From Eutypa lata (Eukaryota; Ascomycota; Sordariomycetes; Xylariales; Diatrypaceae): DNA of 64,000 bases. The DNA is taken from the NCBI GenBank assembly GCA_022661535.1, contig JAKULF010000005.1, forward strand, positions 5,704,001 to 5,768,000. The letters run 5' to 3'. This document shows, piece after piece, positions 36,984 through 49,445 of this stretch (within the stretch, counting starts at the first letter, position 1; each line of letters opens with the position of its first letter). The notes under the pieces are model-generated. The model worked only from the letters and a program-made list of their open reading frames with translations, had not been told where the DNA came from and made no database searches. The translations under genes and the position numbers were made by a program.

Positions 36984-39344
36984 GTTGGTTGGATGCTTAG
37001 GATTACTGGCCCTACTCCATGCCAGCATATCGTCCACTGGAGGTGGGAAGGCCTTTTAATATAGTCAACCGGCAATTTCCAGCTCAATAATTGGGACCCA
37101 GGCTCCATGTTGATAATACTGGTGGCTATAAACAACGAGGGTTGCTTTTGCTCGTATTGCGCTGGAACGCTGCCATTTCTAGCAGGTCTACCGCTTAACA
37201 CGACCGCCAAGTCTCATGATTAAACCCTGCGGTCCCACAATCACGCGGCGGTCTACCCTATCAAAGTTAGCACGTCAAGACCGACGAGAGAATGATGGGC
37301 GAAGCGCAGTGTTGTGGAGTTACATAATTTCGATAATGTCGATGTCTTCGTATATAGCATACCTTGGGATTTCATATTTTTTAGAAATAGTCAACGCTAA
37401 GCCCACCGATGGGCCATTCATCGTTGCAGATTGCGGTTAAGATCTAGAACGGAGGGTATTGTTGTAACTGGTCCAACCTTAGTCCCATAGGCTGGCCAGA
37501 CGGTCTCAAGGTGACCATGTTCTAGGGGGTAAAACCACGTGCGCACAATTGGTATGGTCTATACCATAATTTATAAACATAAATTTTTGTACAGACATTC
37601 AATACCGTGTTTAAAAATAAAAAAGCCTTAAGCCCAGAGATACCAGCGGTGAACCTTTGCAGAAATGAAGAGGCTGTCTGTTAGTTGGATAGAGGATCTG
37701 GAATAGCATTTGAGGAGGCAGGAACTATTCTAACTTACTCCAGACCATTTCATTTCAAAGAACATGCCCCTATTTTTTTCCCTATAACAATACTCCTTCC
37801 CCTTTCCCCCTTTCGCCTGCATATCTACTGATCCGGTCGCAGAAACGACTTATATACTATTGCTTCTCTAAGACGAACTGAACTGTCTTAGTACGACGGC
37901 GCAGAAGGACGTTTCAGCGCTGTTGGACAAGATAACCTCGCCAAAGACCATACCGTCATCCGCTTCCTCCAACCATCATAGTCCACGTAGATGTGTAGAT
38001 TGGGATTTTGTATCAAGCTATTGTCTTAACGTTCCAAGCCTACTTGTGATGGGGGTGGGATGTTAATGGGAAGGGCAATTAACCGCGTTCAATAAGAGAA
38101 TTTCGCTTAAATCTTCTAGCTCTCGTCCCGCACCATCAATACATGTCGTAATAAGTCGATAATTCACACTCATTCCTTACTCGGGTTAACTGCTAGGCTT
38201 TTCCCTTCTCTTCTTCTTCTCTTTCCTTCTTCGCTTAACAACCCCCCTCGCCCCCCTTTTGGTATTCAAATGTTTAGGAGTTAGGCCACCAGGCATTAAA
38301 CGGCAGTCTACAAGACAGGAAGACAACCTAAATTCCTATCATCATATCATGTTCTTCCGTTGAACTATATTAAGGTTGTAAAAAATTATTTTGGCCGAGG
38401 GGGAGGGAAGAACTCAAAACATCTTTCTTGCAATTAAGCGTGTCATTGGGCCTGAATTACGAGTGGTATCGGTGGTGTGGTACGTACAAATCGCTATTGC
38501 TATCGATGCAACAACGGCGTCGGTATTGCGATGCATTTTAAACGTGTACATGGAAAAACAATGTCAGCTATATTAGGATGGTTAGGCGGAGTTTAACACA
38601 AAAGCGTTTAAAGGTTAATAATACGAAGGACGATGTTCGGTTTAGAGCGAGCGGAACTCGTACTTGGGGTTTTGATTAGGCTAATTACCCCTTATTGCAT
38701 TGTTTTAATATATCGCTACGTGGGGTCCCATCGGCCTGGGAAGAGACGGGGAAATAGGTGTTCAGTTGGGCAATTGCTCTTGATTGCCATATTTATTTGT
38801 ACCAGATTGTTATTGTCCGACTTTTATATTACGATGTTGAGATATGTTCTCGCAGTTAGGTTGTCGTGCGTATGTAGATATAATATCGCGTTGTACGCAG
38901 AGAGTCTTTTGATGATGTTAAATAGTGTGCAACACTTGTGCTATTTGGGCTTCACAGTATTTCCAGTCGATTTCCAACTGCCTCCCTTAAGCACCCCTTA
39001 TTGGAAGCCAGGTTTACATATAGACTGCAGTTCAGAAGTAATCCACGGGGCAGGTGCTTATAATAGGACTAGCAATATATGACATGACCGCACACCTATC
39101 CGTCCAGGTCTTGGTTGTTGTCACCATTTAACCGGTAGTATTTAGCCGTATAGAAGGTGTATATGACTATAGTGTATTTGAATCGGCAGTGTATGTTTTA
39201 GTGATTTAAGTAGACATTGGTGTTTATTATAATTCCTAAACGGGTCCTCTGTAATATGATGCCTTCCTCTTCACGTACGTCCATACCCTACAACGAGCAA
39301 ATCAATTCAGTTTGGTTTCAATATCTGTCTCTAATTTCAGGATC
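36984..39344. other. 2.4-kb intergenic region, one doubtful frame
   Basis: Divergent upstream DNA of the M35 protease and the esterase. A CT-rich tract (about 38200-38257, TTCTCTTCTTCTTCTC) looks like a 5' UTR or promoter without a matching gene. An open frame of 149 codons at 38633-39082 (+) has no recognised family, two weak hydrophobic stretches and TTA/ATA-rich codons unlike its neighbours; I do not call it a gene. Confidence 0.45.
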
Positions 39345-40226
39345 ATGCAGCGCATAATGTCGATATTTCCCCTGGCCCTGATACTAGCCATAACTGCCTG
39401 CAGCTATGCACAAGACGCCACGGTCAGAATCATGCCCTTGGGTGATTCTATCACTGGGAGCCCAGTCAGTAGCGAACCAGCTCCCCTCTTACTAACAAGA
39501 GTCTTAAGTTGACAGAAGCATATCAACAAATAGGGTTGCTGGCGTGCTCTACTCTGGCGTAAGCTGCAGGATGCCAATATTACAAATACGAAGTTTGTCG
39601 GCACATTGCCCGCTCAAGGTTGCGGTTTTCCCTACGATGGAGCGAACGAGGGCCACGGTGGTATCCTTGCGACTGGTATTGTCGGAAGTAACCAGCTTCC
39701 GGGATGGCTCTCGCAGACACATCCAGATGTCATTTTGATGCACTTGGGTAAACGAACATCAAGATAGTTCCAACCCCTTGAGACAAGCTTGGCATGGCTA
39801 ACAGAATATTTAGGGACAAATGATGTGTGGAGCAATATCAGCCCAGAAAACATTCTGGACGCATTTGGCACTCTGTTGCAACAGATGCGGGAGAGCAAAA
39901 ACACAATGAAAGTACTGGTAAGTTGTGTCTACCTTTCTACTTACCATTCCCCGCAAGGTTTTATAGTTAATATCATATAGGTCGCCGAGATCATCCCAAT
40001 GAATCCAATGAACTGCGGACAGTGCGGGGATAGGATTGTGGCCTTGAACACAGCCATAAGAGACTGGGCAACGTTGAAAAGCACACCGGAAAGTCCCGTC
40101 ACAGCGGTTGATTTATGGACTGGCTTCAATGATGCAACAGATGCTGTCGACGGCGTACATCCAAATGATTCCGGAAACCAAAAAATAGCCAACGCTTGGT
40201 TTGAACCATTGGCCTACGCTTTGTAA
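39345..40226 (+). CDS. secreted SGNH-hydrolase esterase (CE3-like)
   Basis: GDSL/SGNH-fold esterase of the carbohydrate esterase family 3 type, likely removing acetyl groups from xylan or related polysaccharide outside the cell. Four exons: 39345-39464, 39534-39747, 39814-39917 and 39981-40226; introns 69, 66 and 63 bp. Protein 227 residues. Seen: a signal peptide (MQRIMSIFPLALILAITACS), block I MPLGDSIT with catalytic Ser35, a glycine block near GHGGILATG, block III GTND (Asn114) formed across an intron, and block V DGVH with Asp203 and His206. All four SGNH residues are present. Substrate is inferred from family only. Flanked on the right by A+T-rich DNA. Confidence 0.9.
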
Positions 40227-40828
40227 TAAAACCCTTAACTATAAACCAATCAAATTTAACATATTATAGTTCTATAATGAAATATTTATATTTACATCAG
40301 AATGTTATTTTAAAATATTTTTATTTTATTTTAAATTAATACAATAATATGATAATATGTAATATACATGAGTAAATGCCGAGCAGGGAAAAAGCATTAG
40401 AATTTTCAAGGATCTTAATAACTTGATACTAGCTAGATTGGTCGCTACTACATCTAGAATGATGATATTATGTTCGAGGCTGCTTTCTTGTTTACACAGG
40501 CGGGCACCCTTGTGAGGACTATTAAACCCCATCTTATCATCCGTGCGGCTAGACTCGACATTAATGGCATGGCACCAAGCGCATTGCTAAAGGTTGCGTA
40601 TCGAATTCCAGGAGCCTCGAACTTTTAAAACGAGACAGACAATACCTTTGCAGGAGAATAGAAGACAAAATGGCCCCATACACTGAGCCGCTTGATCGAA
40701 GTTTTTATACTAAGTCGAGATAATTCCCAACTAAAAGTTGAGGATATCTTGACTCCTCTAGATCGATTTGCGATATGGAAATCGCCAGGAGGCATATGTA
40801 AAGCTTACTTCCATTCAGCCATAATCAA
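40227..40828. other. intergenic with a small A+T-rich patch
   Basis: Bases about 40235-40375 are almost only A and T, similar to the large block further right, then composition returns to normal. It may be an outlier of the same mutation process or a simple 3' UTR. Confidence 0.5.
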
Positions 40829-41545
40829 CTACAGATTGGAGCCAGTTGGCTGCTTGACCCACTTGAACTCGAAGTTAGGGCTGGCCTTCTTGATGAGCTC
40901 CTTCCAATCATCCAGCTCGCGTTCATGAGCATTCTGAATCTCCGTCATTGTAAGGTTCATAGATCTGGAAAGGGAAGCTACGTTAGCATGGGTCCAGGAC
41001 AATATATATATAGACCACGAACCCGAGGCGATTTTCCTGCCAGTTAGACATATTGCCTGGCTGAGGCATGACATTGCCGTTGATGATAATCTTCACCCCC
41101 GGCTTGAGGGCAGGAATAAGGTTCCGTAGGATCCGGATCGAATACTTGTCTGACCAGTTGTGGAAAATCCAACGGAAGAAGTAGACGTCGGCGCCCGGCA
41201 CAGACTGCTCTTTAAGGAAGTCGTGGACCGTAAACTTGACACGGTTGGCTAGATCATGAGGGTCACTTTCTTGTGCCGCGGCTATGAGCGGCTCCACGTC
41301 TTGGATAACGAACGACATGGACGGATTCTTGCGAACAATCGCAAAGCAGGTGAAGCCCTGGGAAGCACCAACGTAATGCGATATATAATAAGTATCAAGT
41401 GTTATTACGAGGAGTCACTCGATCAAAGTCACCGGGATTGCTTGAAGACAGTCGTAATCGCCAAATAACGAGGATAGAAAGGCGTTCTAGAGCCCGGGGT
41501 TGGGGGTGAAGGGGTTTAACTTACGTCTACAAAGGTAACGGTTAA
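40829..41545 (-). pseudogene. truncated O-methyltransferase (plant-type family 2)
   Basis: The C-terminal half of an SAM-dependent O-methyltransferase of the kind often found in fungal secondary-metabolite clusters. Recognisable parts: TVTFVD at about 41525-41542, then VGASQGFTCFAIVRK (from 41372), FVIQDVEPL, ADVYFFRWIFHNWSD, a 58-bp intron (40965-41022), NLTMTEIQNAHERELDDW and FKWVKQPTGSNL. Breaks: everything before the SAM-binding motif is missing and replaced by A+T-rich DNA; a TGA lies three codons before TVTFVD; the intron between TVTFVD and VGASQ has a GTAAGT donor but ends in AC; and TAG at 40829-40831 interrupts SNL-LIMAEWK seven codons before a TAA. The TAG could derive from CAG by C-to-T change. 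Confidence 0.82.
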
Positions 41546-41980
41546 AAGTCAGGAATTTCTTGGCGCCAAGCTACGGTATGAATTAATTTAAGCAAGCATT
41601 AATATATAATGCCGGCGAATATTTCGAAATGCGTTAAAAGTATTACGAACTTTTTTATATATAACATTTAATTTTAAAAATAATAAAAATTATAAAAATT
41701 AATAAATTAATTTCTTAAATAAAATATTAATATTATATATTATTTTAAATAATACGATTTAATAATTTAAATTTAAATTATAATATTATATTTTAATTTT
41801 TTTAAAAAATTTAATAAAATTATTAATTATAATAAAAACTTTATTAAAAAAATAATTTTTTTAATTAAATTAATAATAATAATTAAAATAATAAATCGTT
41901 AAAAATAATATTTAAAATATAATAAAATAAAAATATAATAAAAATATAATTTTTTTTATAAAAAATAATATTAAAATTAA

Positions 41981-42150
41981 TAATATAAGTTAATACTTTT
42001 TAAAAAAAGTTTTATAAAAGTTATATTTTTTTTATATATATTAATATAACGAAAAATAATTATTAATTTTATATATTAAACTTTTCGTTGTTTTTATAAT
42101 TTAAAATATAATAATATAAGTTTTATTAAAATTTTAATTATATTAATTAA
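41981..42150 (+). repeat. dispersed repeat copy, more degraded
   Basis: About 170 bases that match 55592-55765 in the same orientation. Differences run mostly one way: where the other copy has AACCTTTCGTCGCTTTT this one has AACTTTTCGTTGTTTTT, that is C to T. Confidence 0.75.
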
Positions 42151-43747
42151 TAACATTTTTAAAAAATTTACGAATTTAATTTTATTTACGTTTTTATATA
42201 ATTTTTTTTTTAAATTTTTTAAATTTTTAATAATTTTTTAATAATTTCTTTTAAAAATAATGTTTAAAAAAAATTATTTTATTTTTTATATTATTTATTA
42301 TTTAAAATTACGATTAAAAAAATATTTTATTAAAATTTTAATTATTTTTAATATTATTAAAGATTTTAATTAATATTTTTATTATTAAAATTTTTTAAAA
42401 AATTATAAAAAATTAATTATTATTATTATTATTATTATTTTATTATTTTATTTAAAAACGTTATATTAAATTTTTATATTATATATTATTAAATTTTTTA
42501 TAAAAAATTAATAATTAATTATAAAAATATTAATATTAATAACGATTAAATAAAATTTTATTATTAAATTTAAGCTTTTATTATTAAAAATTTATTTATA
42601 TTTTAAATTTTTAAATTAAATTTTAACGTTATAATATATTTAATAATAAAAAATATAATTAATATTTTATTTAAATTTTTAAAACTTAATAAATTAATTA
42701 AATTTAAAATATTAATTTTAAACTTTATTTTAAAAATTAATTTATAAATACGCTTTAAATTTATATATAAACTTTAATAATAAATTTATATTTATTATTT
42801 TTAAACTTTATTTTATACGTAAATTTTTAACTTTTAATATTTCGTTTTATTATATTTTTTATTAAAAGTTTAAATTAAGCTTTTATAACTGTTATAATAT
42901 TTATTAATCGTATTTTTTAATTTATTTAAAAATAATTTTACGTTTTTTTAACTTTTTTTTTATATTTTTTTAATTTATTAATATCGTTTAAATGTTTTTT
43001 TTATAAATTATTATTTTTTAAATATTTATTATAAAATATTTTTATTATAAATAATTTTTTTTATAATAAGTTATTTATTATTATTAAAAATTTAAATTTA
43101 AATTTTTTATTTAATTATTTTCTTTTATAAAGTTTTATATTAATTTTTAAAAAGTTTTTTTTTAAAAATTATTATTAAAAATTATTAAAAAAATTATTTT
43201 AATAAAACATTAAAATTAATTTTTAATTAACGAATTTATCGATAATAAATTAATTTTTATTTTACGTTTTAATATTTAAAATCTTTTCGATTTTTTATTA
43301 AATTTTATATATTTATTCGTTATTTTTCTTTTTATTTATTTAAAAACTTTTATAAAATAATTATTTATTTTATATATTAAGTTTTTTTTAATTAATTATA
43401 TTTTACGTATTTATTAAGCTTAATATAAAAAAATCTTTATAAATTTTAAATTTTAATCGAAAAAAGCTTAATTTAATTTAATAATTTTAAGCTTTATATA
43501 TATTAAAAACGAAGTTTTTTTTATATAAATTTCTTTTTTACGTATTGCTTAATAATTAATTAATAAAAATACGTATTAAAGAAATAATTATATAATTAAA
43601 TGTAAAATTAAATAACGATTACGAATATATATATATTATTATTATAACTTTTATTAAATGTAATTCTTTTTAAATTTAAGCTTAAAAAGTTATATATATT
43701 AAAATACATTTTATTTTAACGCTTTTATAATTAATATATTATTAATA

Positions 43748-44036
43748 TAATTTTAATTATTTCGAAAAAAGCCGTTTAAAAGTAAAATTATATAAAAAAC
43801 TTAAAACGTAATAATTTTAATAATATAATAAATAATTATAATATATTAACTTAAAAAGCGTTTTAATATTTATTCGTTTAAACGGTTATTTAATTCGTAT
43901 ATTATTATTATTACTTTAATTATTTCGAAAAAAGCCGTTTAAAAGTAATATTATATAAAAAAAGCTTAAAGCGTTATGATTTTTTTAATTAAAGTAATAA
44001 TAATAATATGCGAATTAAATAATCGTTCGAACAAAT
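43748..44036. repeat. short direct and inverted repeats
   Basis: TTTCGAAAAAAGCCGTTTAA occurs near 43760 and again near 43922, with about 60 bases shared around it. The segment at about 43869-43921 (AACGGTTATTTAATTCGTAT...) reappears inverted at about 43990-44036. It looks like old transposon ends next to each other. Confidence 0.65.
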
Positions 44037-44059
44037 AGCTTACGTAATTTAATTCGGAT

Positions 44060-44290
44060 TTATAAGTTTATAAGTTTATAAGTTATAAGTTACTTTATAA
44101 ATTTATAAATTTATAAATTACTTTATAAGTTTATAAGTTATTTTATAAGTTTAAAAGTTTATAAAATTATAAGTTTAAAGGTTTTTAAGTTTTTAAGTTT
44201 ATAAGTTTATAAGTTTATAAGTTTATAAGTTTATAAGTTTATAAGTTTATAAATTTATAAGTTTATAAGTTACTTTATAAGTTTAAAGGT
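44060..44290 (+). repeat. tandem 8-bp repeat TTATAAGT
   Basis: A run of TTTATAAG units, imperfect in the middle and very regular at about 44195-44245. The same octamer, in either orientation, appears at 48835-48905 and 53330-53530, so it may be a part of the dispersed family. Confidence 0.85.
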
Positions 44291-47200
44291 TTTTTTTAAT
44301 CGTATATTATCATTATTATTTTAATTAAAAAAATTATAATACTCGAAGCTTTTATTATATTAAATTATATTTATACGGCTTTTTTATAAATAATTAAAGC
44401 GGTAATGATAATATGTATATAAAAAGCGTATTAAAACGCGTTTATAAAGTGATTTTTGCAAGGTAATTTATCGATTTTAATTCGTACGGCTTCGTTTTAA
44501 ATTTAAAATAATAATAAAAAGTTTTGTTTATATATTAACTTATAAATTTAACGTATATAAAATTTTAAACTTATCGGATTTATTTTAAATTTATTACGAA
44601 TTATTTTATATTAAAACGCGGTATTTTATAATATATAAAGAATAAAAAATCATTAAATGAATTTAAGCTGTCGTAACTTCGCATTAATTTTAAAGATTTA
44701 ATTAATTAAAACTTAATGCATTAATTTAATATAAAAAATATATATAATAAAATTAAAACGGCTTAAAATTTAAAGCAAAATAATCGCGTATTTTTATTAA
44801 AAGTTTTAAACTTTAAATAATTCGCTTTAATTAATTCGTTAATTAATTTTAAACTTTTTATTTAAAAAATTATTTTTTATTTATTAAATATATTTTAAAA
44901 TTTATCGAAATTCTTTTTATAATAATTTTATAAATAAATTATATAATTAATATAAACTTTTTTTTAAATCGTTATTTATAAACTTTATTATTAACGTTTT
45001 AATTATTTTTTAATAATAATTTTTTTAAATTTATATTTAAAAGTAATGTTTAATTTTCATTTTTTTTATTAATTACTTAAATTATCGTTTTTTTTAAAAA
45101 AATTAAAAAAATTAATAATAATATTAATATAACTTTTTTTTCGATTTAAATTTAATACATTAAATAACGAAAATAAACGTTATTTTTTAACGATCTTTAT
45201 TTAAAAATTAATTAAAAACTTTATTTATAATTAAAAAATTTAAAATATTAAAAATTTTTATTTAAACTTAAATTTAAATTATAATATCGAAAATTTTATA
45301 ATTATTAAAATAAATATTTATTAACGTAATATTTTTTAATTAAAAAAATAATTTAAAAAATTATTAAAAGATTTTTTTTAAACAATTATTTTAAATAATT
45401 TTTTTTTTCGTAATAATATTTAATTATAATATATAAATTAAATGGATTTTATTATTAAATAAATTATATATATTAATTTTATTTTTATTTTATTTAAAAC
45501 TATTAAAAAGATTTAATTAAATATAATTAATATTTTAAAGTATTTTTTTAATTAATATTTTTAATTTATAAAAAAACTTTATTAAAAAAACTTTTTTATT
45601 TAATTTTAATTTATAAATATTATTTAAATTTATAAAGTTTTAATTTTTAATTTATTTATTTAATATATATTTTAAATTTACATTTCGTTTTATTTTAATC
45701 TTTATATTTTAATCGTTAAATTAAACGTAAATTTAAAACTTAATAAATTTCTTTAATATTTTTTAAAAAGAATTATATTTATTATAAAATAATTTTTAAT
45801 ATTTTAAATTTTCGTTTTAATTTTTTTTATTTAAATTTATAAATTTTAATTAAATATTTATATTAATAAATAAAGTATATGTAATGCTTTAAATTATAAA
45901 AGTAAATGCTTTAAAAATTTAAAAAATACTTTAAGTATTTAAAAGTTTAAAATTTATATATAAAAAAGTTATTACGTAATTATTAATAACTTATATACTT
46001 ATATTATTAAAATATAATTAAATATAATAACGAATATAATTATAATTATCGTAAATAAAAATAATAATATATTATAATTATATTTTAATTTATTATAATT
46101 TATTATAAAAATAAACTTTATTAATATTTAAATAATTTTTTTTTTAATAATTACTTTTATTAATTTTATTAATTAAACTTTTATTAATAAATAAATTATA
46201 AACTTTAAATTTTTAAAATAAACGATTTATTTTTATTAAACTTATATTAATTAAATTAAAAATCTTTTATTTAATTTATTAACTTTAACGATTTTCGTAA
46301 TAAAACTTATTATATTAACTTTATTTATAAGTTAAAATTTATTAAAATTTTTATCGAAAATATAATCGTTATTTTTAACGTTTATTTATTAATAATAATC
46401 GTAATAATTATTATTAAAAATATTAACGTAATTATAATAATTATAAATATAAAATTAAATTTCGTCGTTTTTTTTAACTTTATTATTATTATTAATAAAA
46501 ATAAATTAAATTTAAAAAAGCGATATAAGTTTATAAAAAATTAAAAATAAATATTCTTTAATAACGAACGATTCGTAATTAAAAAATTATATTAAAGAAT
46601 TAAATAATAAAAGTTATTTTATAATTAAAAAATATAATTTAAAAAAATTCGAAAATATTATTAAATTTATTTACTTTATATTTTTTTAATTCGTAAAATT
46701 ATTTTTAATATTAAAAATTATTTAACGATTTATAAATAATATTTTAAAAAACATAATAAAAAAGTTTTTAAAACGTTTATATATATTTTTTATTTTTAAC
46801 ATTTTAATTTTCGTTTTAAAATTTTTTTTATAATATTATATAATAATATTAACGAAATAAATCGATCGTTATAAACGTTTCGAATTTTTCGATTATTTTA
46901 ATTTTATAATATTAAATTAAAAATAATAAAATCTTTATAATTAATAATATATTTAAATTAATTTTTATTAAATTCTTTTAATTATTTTTAAATATATATA
47001 TTATATATTTTTAATTTATTTAAACGATATAAATTATATAACGATAATATATTTAAATATTAATTATTTTAATATTTTCATTAATCGGTTTTAATTATAA
47101 AATTTTATTATATTTTTAATTTTATTATAATATTTTAAATTTTAAATTAAAAATATTAATAATAAAATTCTTTTTAAAAAAAACATTTTTTATTATATAT

Positions 47201-48894
47201 ATTCGAAATAATTTTCGATTAAATTAAAATAAACATTTTAAACGTTTACGTATAAATTATAAAAAATTTCGGCTTAAATTTCTTTATTAAAAATAAGTTT
47301 TTATATAAATATAAATTCGTTATTAATTATTTAAAAATAATATTAAAAATTATTTTATATTAAAACTTTAAAACTTTTATTTAAATTTATCGTAAAAAAC
47401 TTATTATTAAATATAAAATTATTATTTAAAAAAATATTACGATTTTTATTAAATTTATATTATATAATTTTATTTTATATATAAATTTTTTCGATATAAA
47501 TAATAATAAATTTTCGCGAAATTTTTATTTTATAATTAATATTAACGATATTTTTAATTTCGTAATTAATTATAAAGTAAAAAAATAATTACTTTTATAA
47601 ATATCGTTAATATTTTTTAAAAAATTTATTATAAAAGTAAAATAATTTTTTTTTAATTATAATTATAATAATTATTTAATAATATTTTTAAAAAAACTTT
47701 TATAATATAAATCGTTATAATTTTTAACGATAAAAATTATAATAATATTAAAAATCCTTTAAAATTTATTTTTTAATTATCGATTAAATTTAATCTTTTT
47801 AAAAATATAATTAACGTTTTTATTTATAAAAAAATTACTTTAAAAATATTTAAAAAAATATTTAAAAATATAAAAAAACTTTAATAAAACTTTTTTTACA
47901 TTTAATATTTTTAAATTTATTAATATATTTAAAATTAAAATTAAAATTAAAATTTATATATATAATAATAAACTTATTTTTATAATTTATATAAAAAAAC
48001 TTTTTTAATTTTTTTAATAAAAGAAAATATAAATTAATTTTATTAATAATTAATAAAATTAAATACGATTATATAAACTTTACTTTTTCGATTTAAAAAA
48101 TTAAATTATAATTAATAAAATCTTTTAATTTATATATATTAAAAAAAAACTTAAAAATATAAATTCTTTTATATTTATAACTTTTTTTTTATTATTTAAA
48201 AAACTTTTTAAATTTTTAAAATTAAATTTTTATAATAAAATAATAATATAATTAAAAATTATAAAATTTTATTAATCGTTATAATACAAAAAAGTACGGC
48301 CTTTTACAAGCTTTAAAAACTTTTTTTTAACTTTCGAAATCGATAAAATTTTACTTCGTAAGTTATAACTTATTACGTTAAATTCAAAGAATTTAATTAA
48401 AAAATTTATTTAAAATTAAAAGTAATTAATAATAATAAAGTTATTTAAATTACCGTAATATTTACTTTTATTTATAAACTTTATAATAAATTATATATTA
48501 CAACAATTCGAATATTTAAAAGATTTAAAGAATTTAAGTTTTAAAATTCGAATCTTTTTATTTTTTTTTAAAAATTTAAACTTTAAGCTTTATAAATTTA
48601 TTATTACGTATTACGAATTTTATAAATTTAATTATTATATTATAAGCTTTTTACATTAATTATTATATATAAATCTTTTATTTAACTTTATATATATATT
48701 TAATTTTGCGTTTATACGTAAGTTTAATTAACTTATAATTAAGTTAATTAATTAAAGTTACATTATTTAATTATATTATTTAATTATATTACTTTAAAAA
48801 TCCTTAAGTAATTAAAGCTTTAAAGTTATAATTTATAAGTTTATAAATTCGAAAAATAATTAATAAGTAATTAATAAGTTTATAAGCTATAGGT

Positions 48895-49445
48895 TTATAA
48901 GTTTATAAGCCACCTTTATATAGTTGTTACAACTACTTATATACAGCTGTAAGTTAGTTGTAAGTTTATACGTTGCAGGGCTATAGGTTATAAGGTAGGT
49001 TTGTAAGTTACTTAGCTGCTGCCACCGTACAGCTGCTACAGCCACCTACAGCTGTAGGTCTACAGGCTGTAGGTCTGTAGGTCTAAAAGCTATAAGGTAG
49101 GTTTGTAGGTCTGTAGGTCTAAAAGCTACAGGGTAGGTCTGTAGGTCTGTAGGTCTAAAAGCTATAGGTCTAAAAGCTGTAGGTTTAAAAGCTGTAGGTC
49201 TAAAAGCTGTAGGTTGTAGGTGGTCAAAGCTAGGTGGCCCATAAAACCTAAATGATACACCCAATCAAGGTGCTGAATCTTTTTTAAGACCAATCAAAAG
49301 ACTAGCGCCAATTAGCTTGGAACTAGCTCGGCACTAAGTCCTTATCAGCCCAAAATGGACCAATCGCAAAAGAGTATTGTTATTAATATCCATTATTCGT
49401 ATTAATCTTGTTTTTACGATTAATTTTACGATTAATTTCGAGCTA
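48895..49445. other. island of ordinary base composition in the A+T block
   Basis: About 550 bases with normal amounts of C, G, CA and TG, sharply different from both sides. The left two-thirds is built of GTAGGTCTAAAAGCT-like tandem units; the right third (about 49225-49420) is unique-looking (CCCAATCAAGGTGC, GGACCAATCGC). No credible gene; the 72-codon minus-strand frame is only the repeat read as TAFRP units. It may be a later insertion or non-duplicated DNA that escaped mutation. Confidence 0.85.
49040..49222 (+). repeat. tandem GTAGGTCTAAAAGCT-type minisatellite
   Basis: Roughly nine irregular copies of a 15-25 bp unit made of GTAGGTCT and AAAAGCT blocks. The unit shares the AGCT-GTAGGT core with the 17-bp minisatellite at 11.7 kb and the GGTCTAC repeats at 10.85 kb. 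Confidence 0.85.

Noticed and set aside
38633..39082. 149-codon plus-strand frame
   Set aside because: No family, no introns, A+T-rich codon use unlike neighbours; a frame this long can arise by chance in 2.4 kb.
49046..49264. 72-codon minus-strand frame with TAFRP repeats
   Set aside because: It is the tandem GTAGGTCTAAAAGCT repeat in translation, without start context or homology.
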